Source: Gnetum montanum
Lineage: Eukaryota > Streptophyta > Gnetopsida > Gnetales > Gnetaceae
DNA: 64,000 nucleotides
Assembly (NCBI GenBank): GCA_015680685.1
Contig: MNCI01025089.1
Span: forward strand, 616,543 to 680,542
Direction: 5' to 3'
Positions 57,120 to 64,000 of this stretch are shown piece by piece. The notes beneath the pieces were generated by a model. The model searched no databases. It saw only the letters and a list, made by a program, of their open reading frames with translations, and had not been told where the DNA came from. The translations under genes and the position numbers were made by a program. Positions within the stretch are counted from its first letter, which is position 1; the number at the start of each line of letters is the position of its first letter.

Positions 57120-57356
57120 CACAACATCCATAGACTCCTTGATTTGACGTTATGGATGTTGTGGATGTCTGTGGATCGTCCACAACATCCACAAACTCCT
57201 TGATTTGAAGTTATGCCTTGCATATTTCAAATCAATCAAGGAGTCTATGGATGTTGTGGATGATTAGTGGTTATAGAAGGTTAAGTAGGCATAACTTCAA
57301 ATCAATCAAGGAGTCTGTGGATGTTGTGGATGATTAGTGGTTATAGAAGGTTAAGT
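57120..57356. repeat. Fold-back repeat: two inverted and two direct copies
   Basis: The word CCACAACATCCA..ACTCCTTGATTTGA..TTATG occurs at about 57120-57153 and 57180-57215. Its complement (TTCAAATCAATCAAGGAGTC..GGATGTTGTGG) occurs at 57227-57260 and 57296-57329. The latter two sit in a 69-bp direct repeat ending GATTAGTGGTTATAGAAGG. The left and right halves can pair into a long hairpin. It lies in the non-coding 3' region of element B; element A lacks it. Confidence 0.8.
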
Positions 57357-58722
57357 ATAAAAACCCAGAAGTAATTAATTGAGAATCTTGACACATCAAA
57401 CTAGAACATCAAATCAAAACATGAAACCAATAGTGAGGGGAGGCATGAAAAGCATATATGGATGATAGAGAGAATGGAATGGACTTCCTAATTATGGTTA
57501 CATGAAGTCCCTTGTGGAGTTTGTGATTAAATGACTTAATAGGATTCATCTTTAGTCCAAACCAAAACCAACAACTTTCAGTGACTTTGCATCGACATTC
57601 TAAGACTAGTCCATCCCTTGAGACACAAGAATGCTCCCACAAAACAACCACCATTCCAAATTGAAAAATAAGTAGGAACTCAGAAAGGGCCATAGTTAGA
57701 GGAGACAAGACAAGTCCCATAACCAATGCTTGTAATCCTTTTATTTGGTCTAAGAGGTATGCTTTGTATTATATATATATATATTGTGTTTGGGAATCAC
57801 ACCATGCAAAGAACCATGCATTTTCACATTTATTTTGTCCAAGGGATGTGCTTTGAATCCTCATCATCTTTTGTTCTTTTTGCAAGGATGAGGACCACAT
57901 CATGCAAGGACTTATTCAACTTGCTATTGTGGAATGACATAGAATGGTGAGAAGTTCATGAGAATGTCCTTGCACACAGGAAAACAGAAAAGCACAAAGA
58001 ATACCACATCCTTTTTGAAGCCACATCCTATCTAAACTTTTGATTTCTTCCTAATTCTGGAAACTACATAAGTGAAAAATTTATTAAGGTTGTATTAATA
58101 AAGGGACTACATGTTTCCAAAATAAAGAAAACCATAGAGTGTGTGGATGAGTTGATGATGTGGACTCACTACCTATTACATGAGAAGAAACCATGTCCTA
58201 GCTGTCAATAATGACATTTAAAGTTAGAAACTAGACATCAACAATCAAATTACAAATGATACATACCACCATTTAGTAGAATATTACCATTGTTCCTGGT
58301 ACCTTATTAGCAAAAAGAATAGATAATTTCACCAAACATAAGAAAATATAAAAGAAAGTAAAATATTATTCAAGAAATATTAAATATACTAATGATGGTG
58401 TAAAACAAAAACTTAGAAAATATCAATAACAAGAAAAACTAAAAGATGTAAAACAAATAATATGAACGACAAAAGGTTGTAAAACCAAAAATGTGTAAAA
58501 AAAAATGTTGAAAGACTAAGGAGCTACTTAAGGTATTAGTATGGATGGCCATCTTCCCCATGACTAAGTTGCAAGGAGGAGATCCAAAAGATTGAGTGTG
58601 GTTATCCATCTAGAAAGGTGTCTATTGAGTTGGTTAGCTAGGGCTCATGAAAAGGTTTTAGTTGTTTGATGTTGACTAATTGCTTCTTTTCTAGGCTACT
58701 AGGTTTATATATAATCATGGCC

Positions 58723-59760
58723 CTATATGTAAAAGTATCCTTGGTAATGTAAGGTCCTTCCCACAATGTTTGAAACTTGGTTCGTTGAGGTACGTGTGTA
58801 GGATACTAGTAGAACCTTATCTCCTGGTTGAAACTTGACTTTCCTTATTTTGAGATCATAACATTTCTTGTTAAATGCCTTATGTATTTTTTTAGATGAC
58901 AAGGACATTAATTAATTTTTATCTAGAAATTTTAGGATCATTAATCTTTTTTTTTTGTGCTACACTTAGATTCATGTCAAGGTCACATGTTGTATAGAGT
59001 GCATGGAGCTTAGATTGAATGGGCAATGTTGGTAGTTTTCCATACATGAGCTCATAGGGAGAATAACCTATGGAAAGCTTCCATGTGGAGTGATAAGCCC
59101 AAAGGGCATCATTTAATTTGGTGCTCTAGTCCCTTTAGTACTTGTTAATAGTACGCATTAGAATTTTCATAATCTCTCGATTAGTGACTTGAGCTTGACC
59201 ATTGGCTTGAGGTTGATAAGGTGTTGTGAGTTTGTGCTTAACCCCCAAGAATTGCATAAGTTTTCAAAATGTGGCATCTATGAAATGAGTTCCATTGTTA
59301 AAAATTAACACATGAGGCATGGCAAACCTATTTATGATGTTCTATTTTACAAACTAAGTAGCAATAGTGGATGTACAATCTGTGACGACTGTTGCTTCTA
59401 CCTACTTAGTTCAATACTCAACTATGACTATTATATACATATTTTCATTTGACATAGGTGTGATGGGACCCATAAAGTCGATGCACCAAATATTAAATGT
59501 CTCGAGAGGTTGAATCTATTGTTGTGGCCCCTCCATTCGAGCTATCATTCCACCATCTCTCTGATAATGATGACAAGCATAGATGAACTGATGTGCATCC
59601 CTAAAGATTGTTGGCTAGTAATATCCTACCATGGGAAGATTTATGGCTATGAAGCTCCCATCATAATGGCTCCCATAAGGGCTTTCATGACCATCCTGGA
59701 GAATGTGCAGTTGATCTATGTCAGGGACACACTAGCATAGTAGGCCATCAGAACATACTT
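58723..59760 (-). pseudogene. Element B integrase and pol C-terminus
   Basis: On the minus strand, IQPLETFNIWCIDFMGPI carries the first catalytic Asp. LIFNNGTHFID has Asn where the second Asp (SDNGTHF-type) is usual. The third block, TTPYQPQANGQAQVTNREI, keeps the Glu, and HSTWKLSIGYSPYELMYGK follows. The final frame 58908-58723 has KIRKVKFQPGDKVLLVS, the post-integrase block. Stops separate these pieces. Confidence 0.8.
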
Positions 59761-59836
59761 TGTAAAGGTTCTCATTGATTTTCATGGAATGCTTCTCCTG
59801 GTGAAGAAATTATTGTTTCTTCTAGGTGTCCAATCC

Positions 59837-60343
59837 TTATGATAGTTCTTGCTTGAATAGATAAGTAAGAATGGTATCATGCCATCTTGGTTCATTAGAC
59901 ATTTTTGCATTAATAGCCCCTACAAAGAGATATTTTTCAGGAAATTGATCAGATAAGAGGCTCTCTTTCTCCTTGTTGTGCCATCTTAGCCATGATGAGT
60001 GGTTGATGACCACATTTTCCACAAATTTTTGATCTACCATTGTGAGATCAAAATCTTGCAAAATCACAAGCCATTGTATGACATGGGGGCTCACCAATGG
60101 TTTATTCATTAAAAAATAGATGGCACTATGATCTATGTGCACAAACATTTTATAACCAAGCACATAGTTCCTGAAATTTTCTAAGGCAAACACCACTATC
60201 ATAAACTCTTTTTCTATAGTGGTGTAGTTCAACTGTGTACCTACGATACTTTTGCTTGTGCAGTGAATATAATATGGACATTTTTGATCATCCGATTGCA
60301 TAAGCACTACCCCCAAAGCATAATTTGATGCATCAGTTATCAC
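59837..60343 (-). pseudogene. Element B RNase H, open for 168 codons
   Basis: The frame starts MITDASNYALGVVLMQSDDQ, with the first catalytic Asp. CPYYIHCTSKSIVGTQLNYT, EKEFMIVVFALENFRNYVLG (Glu) and VHIDHSAIYFLMNK (third acidic site) follow, then LQDFDLTMVDQK. This is the Athila/Tat RNase H layout. It is the longest intact transposon domain in the window, though flanking domains are broken. Confidence 0.85.
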
Positions 60344-60499
60344 ATGAAATGGCCTAGACTAATCAGGTGCTTGTAGAATTGGGGTCTCAACAAGAATTTT
60401 CTTTAGTTTTTGAAATGCTATTTCACATGCAAGGGTCTAAACAAATGATGCATCTTTCTTTGTTAATTCAACCAATAGGTTGGAAATTTTGAAAAAGTT

Positions 60500-61200
60500 C
60501 TCAATGAAGCATTGGTAGTAGCGAGTATGACCAAGGAATGACTAGACTACTATAACTATTTTTGGTTAATAGGTTATTCCTTAGATGACCCTTATCCTTT
60601 TAGGATCCATGTTGATTCCTGCTTTTGAGATACAGTGCCCCAAGACTATGCCTTCCTAGATCATAAGATGGCTCTTTTGTTGGTTGAGCTGTAGGTTTGT
60701 TTCGACACATCTCCTCAACACCTACTCAAGATGGTCCAAGGCCTACTTAAATGTAGCTCCATAGGTAGAAAATTCATCCATGAAGACTTTTACCTTGCTA
60801 CTAATTTATTGTTAGAAAATTCTAAGGACTAATCATTGAAACATATTTGGGACATTAGATAGATCAAATGGCATTTAACGACAAGAAAAGTCCTCCAAGG
60901 GCTTGTGAAAGTCATCTTTGTTTGGTCCTCTAGTGTGATCTAGATTTGGTTATAGCTACTATAACCATCTAGAAAGCTATAGTAGCTATGCCTAGAAATG
61001 GTATCTAGCACTTGATCAGTAAAGGGCATTGGAAAATGCTCTTTGAAAGTTGCCATATTGAGCAGCTGAAAGTTGATGCACACTCACGATTTTCCTTCTT
61101 TCTTGGACATGCTCACAAGTGGGCTAACCCACTCACTATCCACAATAGTATAGATGAATCTAGCATTGAGGAGTTGCTTGATCTCCTCTTTGATAGTTTT
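60500..61200 (-). pseudogene. Element B reverse transcriptase
   Basis: Near 61140 the minus strand reads SEWVSPLVSMSKKEGKS, then a FPMPFTDQVLDTISRH block and SYYSFLDGYSSYNQI. Near 60795-60757 comes VFMDEFSTYGA, the catalytic motif with Glu in place of the second Asp, as in element A. Several stops are present. Confidence 0.8.
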
Positions 61201-61838
61201 CTTTAATTTGGAATTCAATCGTTGTTGCACCTATTGGTTCAAGTTAATGGTAGGGTTAGTATATATCCAATGTTAGCATATTCTTAGATCTATTCCTATG
61301 AGCTTAGAATATGACTAGGTAAAGACTGTTGACCATTTTTCCGCAACATTCATCAACACCTTCTTTTGTCCTATAGCAAGTTTGGCATTAATAATGACCA
61401 GCTTTCCATTTTTAAGAAGACATACTCCATTTTGGTCAGTAGTGTCCTTAATTCAAGGGTTTTTTTATTTGAAATTATTAGAAATTTTCAATTCTTCCTA
61501 ATTGATATCATCATTTATTCCTCTAGAGAGCTAGTGATGAACTGACTCAAGTTCATCCATACTTGCAACATAATCACATGTTATGCGCTCAGTAGGTTCC
61601 ATGCACAATGTACTGCTACTAGAATTAGTTATCAGCCACTAGGTGGTTTCTTTTTTTGTGCTTTCCATGTACAAACATCTTTGGATTTCCAGTTTTAGTG
61701 CACACTGCTTGCATGCATAGATAGATGTTTGCTTCATTGACCATAACTTTTACACACTATGGCACCCTAAATCACTATACACAATACATGGAACCCTCCT
61801 CTTCTTGATCTTTCCAAATTCATTTTCTTTGGATATCT

Positions 61839-62057
61839 CTAAAGAAAGATCTCTAATGCCCATTTGGCATTAACAATGCTTAACCATGTCCTTTCCATAA
61901 TAATTGGAAAGTCCCCCTTGTAGTTTTTCACCTTGATTACTAGGAAGTTAGCAGGATATGACCACCCACAAACAATGGTAACGATATCTACTATTAGTCC
62001 TAATGGAATAGTGATGGACTGGTCTGCCAGCTCCAGCCTGATGTTGCTCTTCTTCAA
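61839..62057 (-). pseudogene. Element B protease C-terminal part
   Basis: The 72-codon frame reads SNIRLELADQSITIPLGLIV, then DIVTIVCGWSYPANFLVI and a FPIIMERTWLSIVNA block. These are the post-active-site half of a retropepsin-like domain (LADRS, P-x-G-x2-D, PIILGRPWL). The DTG site is not in this open stretch. Confidence 0.8.
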
Positions 62058-62599
62058 GGGAGGAAGGTTTCATGTAGTGTACATCTCTTATGAGATTAGA
62101 TTAATATAGGAACTAGAGTTAAGAAGAGTTTTACAAGGCTCATTCCTAGAAATTTGCAAATATACTAAAGGACTCCTAGGATTGGCTAACTTCCTAGTTA
62201 GGTTACTAACTCAAATCCAATTAGATATAGCATGGGTCAACATCATGGTATGGATTCAAGAAGGATTTTGATTTGAAGGGGACTCAGATAAAGTGGAGGG
62301 AAAGGAAGGTGGAGGAGTAGGGCTACTAACCATTGGTGTGTCTGAGGGTTTTGGTGGATTACAAGGTCAAAAGAAAGATCCTTTCTTTGATCATGGTTCT
62401 AAATCACTTGGTTGGCTAACTAGTTCGAAATTGACTACCCTCATAGTGTTTCTTTGTTGTGGTTGGGTAGGCAATTCATCCTACATAGATGGAGCATGTG
62501 GTAGCTATGTAGGAGATGGAGGAGTAGGTGTAGGAACAAGAGAAGCATGAGGATAGTAGGTGGCATCCCTTATTACATATGTTAGTGTGTAAAATTTAA

Positions 62600-64000
62600 G
62601 AGGGTAGTGGTGAGGTTAGTAAGTAGCACCATGACCAAAAGAGTTTCATGGAGATGAAGGTTGCTAAACATAATGACCATATGGATTTGGTTGTCAATAG
62701 GGGTACTGCTATCTTGGAGGTGTCAATGCCCATGATTGTGGTTGCTACCACTATTGGTATAATTCATATGGTTGTGGGATAATTCCACTTGGATAATACT
62801 ACTATGGTTGGTGAAACTATTTAGAGTTGTCTTGTGGATAAGGAAATCTTTTGGGTGCTTACTTTAGTGCAAGTTATGGATGTAAGGCATACACCCTAGA
62901 TTCCTGCAAGTGTGACATAATTGGACAACATCCCTTGGGATGTTCATACTAGTAGATGTCACATCCACCATCATCATCTGATTCACTATTTGCAACTATC
63001 TCTATTGTAGTCATTTTACCATTACCCTTGGATATGGCACATATAGCTTCCTTATGTCTTTGGCGCTTATGCTCACCACCTTGTTCCTTGTACTCTTTAG
63101 CAATTTTTAAAACATCTTGAAATTTATTATTCATGAAGTTCCATAATTAGTCAATCTTAGTGGTAATTTTGGACTAAAATTTCTTGAGTAGAAAGGTTTT
63201 TTGATTAGCCATCTCATCTCTTATTAACTCATCCTCACTACAAAATAAAACCTCACTTTTGCATATAGAATGGTCCCTATTTTATTCCTCTGCACTTTCT
63301 CTCTTTCTCAATTCTCCCTCCTCCCTAACTACTTGCTCAATTAACTTTTGGATTTGATGGATGCTTAACTCTGTTAGTCTCCCTTGAGCATAGACACCAA
63401 GAGTTTTCCTTCTTTTAGATCATAACCCATCTATAATATGGCAAAGTTGTTCAAGCTAAGAATATCCATGGTGGAGACACTTATGTAATAGAGAATAGTA
63501 GTGACTAATATTAGCATCCAAGGGCCCATGGTTTTCTTGTTTCCATCCTTGGATCTTCTTTATCAGATTTGACACTCAAGAGTACATTTGATATTTTTCA
63601 TTAAACAATTCTAACATTATACTCATATGCTTGATTGATTTTAGTTCCAAGGACTAGTACCAATTTCTACTTCCTTAATGAATATCCTAGGAAATAATTT
63701 CAACTTCTACCAATCATTCTTGATACTCTACAAGGCATGTGCATCCTATAAATATTGGAGATAATTTTGCAAATTGAAAGTGTAGCCTTCCTCAAACTGA
63801 GGGATGTTGTTCATGTCCAACCTCTTTAGTCTGCTATACTTTACATGCCTTATTGGAATCCTCATAGCCTTTGCAATGTTTAACATGCTCCGAGTGGCAA
63901 GTAGAGGTAAATCAAGGCCATATTGATGATGCCTATGATGTTGTCTACTAACCTTCCTTTCATGGTAGTGGATCTCTCTAGATCATCCATGCCTTCAATC
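62600..64000 (-). pseudogene. Element B gag, continuing past the window
   Basis: Near 62980-62930 a zinc-knuckle relic reads CDIY-stop-YEHPKGCCP, matching the CDIC knuckle of element A with its second Cys lost. After it comes a Pro/Tyr-rich tail (YPHASLVPTPTPPSP near 62540). The frame 63134-62949 just upstream is Lys/Glu/Arg-rich. The rest to 64000 is homologous to element A gag at about 46.3-47.2 kb. Confidence 0.65.

Larger units (their letters stand above)
55507..64000 (-). mobile_element. Athila/Tat-type gypsy element B, 5' end outside the window
   Basis: The minus-strand order is gag (62.6-64.0 kb and beyond), protease, RT, RNase H, integrase, a 2-kb non-coding 3' region, purine tract and LTR 3. 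It is homologous to element A across its length and is the better-preserved copy, with RNase H open for 168 codons. It is still full of stops. Confidence 0.85.

Noticed and set aside
57768-57783. TA dinucleotide run, and a similar one near 41620
   Set aside because: Ordinary microsatellites with no further structure.
1-64000. CRISPR arrays, operons, ribosome-binding sites, rRNA or intact tRNA genes
   Set aside because: None seen; the sequence is plant nuclear DNA, and the tandem repeats lack CRISPR spacer structure.

Overview
The window is nuclear DNA from a land plant with a large, repeat-rich genome. It is AT-rich and dominated by old, stop-ridden LTR retrotransposons of plant type (Ty1-copia, Ty3-gypsy with a chromodomain-like tail, Athila/Tat-type gypsy, a gag-protease-only element and a miniature TRIM-like array). 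The few host genes are plant families: DUF247, an arabinogalactan peptide, and a Notchless WD40 exon. The amount of decay and nesting would suit a gymnosperm, but that is a guess and the sequence alone does not settle it.

Layout. 1-1882 is the 3' part of a DUF247 gene, cut by the window edge, with an in-gene minisatellite and frame damage. 1933-3378 is a tandem TRIM-like array on the minus strand. 3427-7500 holds two plus-strand copia remnants. 7767-8149 is a MITE candidate. 8948-9172 (minus) is an intact small reading frame for a GPI-anchored arabinogalactan peptide, the best candidate for a working gene here. 10735-17028 is a decayed plus-strand gypsy element. 17683-25355 is a complete minus-strand LTR element with a GTATC target duplication that carries only gag and protease and has long GC-rich LTRs. 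26930-30060 is a minus-strand copia remnant, followed by a palindrome-rich stretch to 31.4 kb. 31.4-36.3 kb is mostly unrecognised but has an exact 22-bp-period array. 36.37-37.03 kb is a gypsy gag that runs straight into a polypurine tract and LTR. 37-40.5 kb holds SINE-like and hairpin repeats. 40.5-49.05 kb is Athila-type element A (minus). 49.05-54.4 kb is a pocket of host gene relics: a second, broken DUF247 copy (51.5-52.3 kb) and a Notchless exon (54.14-54.34 kb). 54.49 kb to the end is a pair of related LTRs joined by a 56-bp stub, then Athila-type element B (minus), running off the window.

The genes do not form a common pathway. The shared theme is retrotransposon biology. Several unrelated LTR families carry dense arrays of short direct or inverted motifs, in two cases clearly in U3 (one beside a TATA box), and at least two gag-bearing elements lack any visible polymerase. 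Coordinates of decayed domains are approximate (tens of bases); LTR ends, PBS, TSD, MITE ends and tandem arrays were read base by base.
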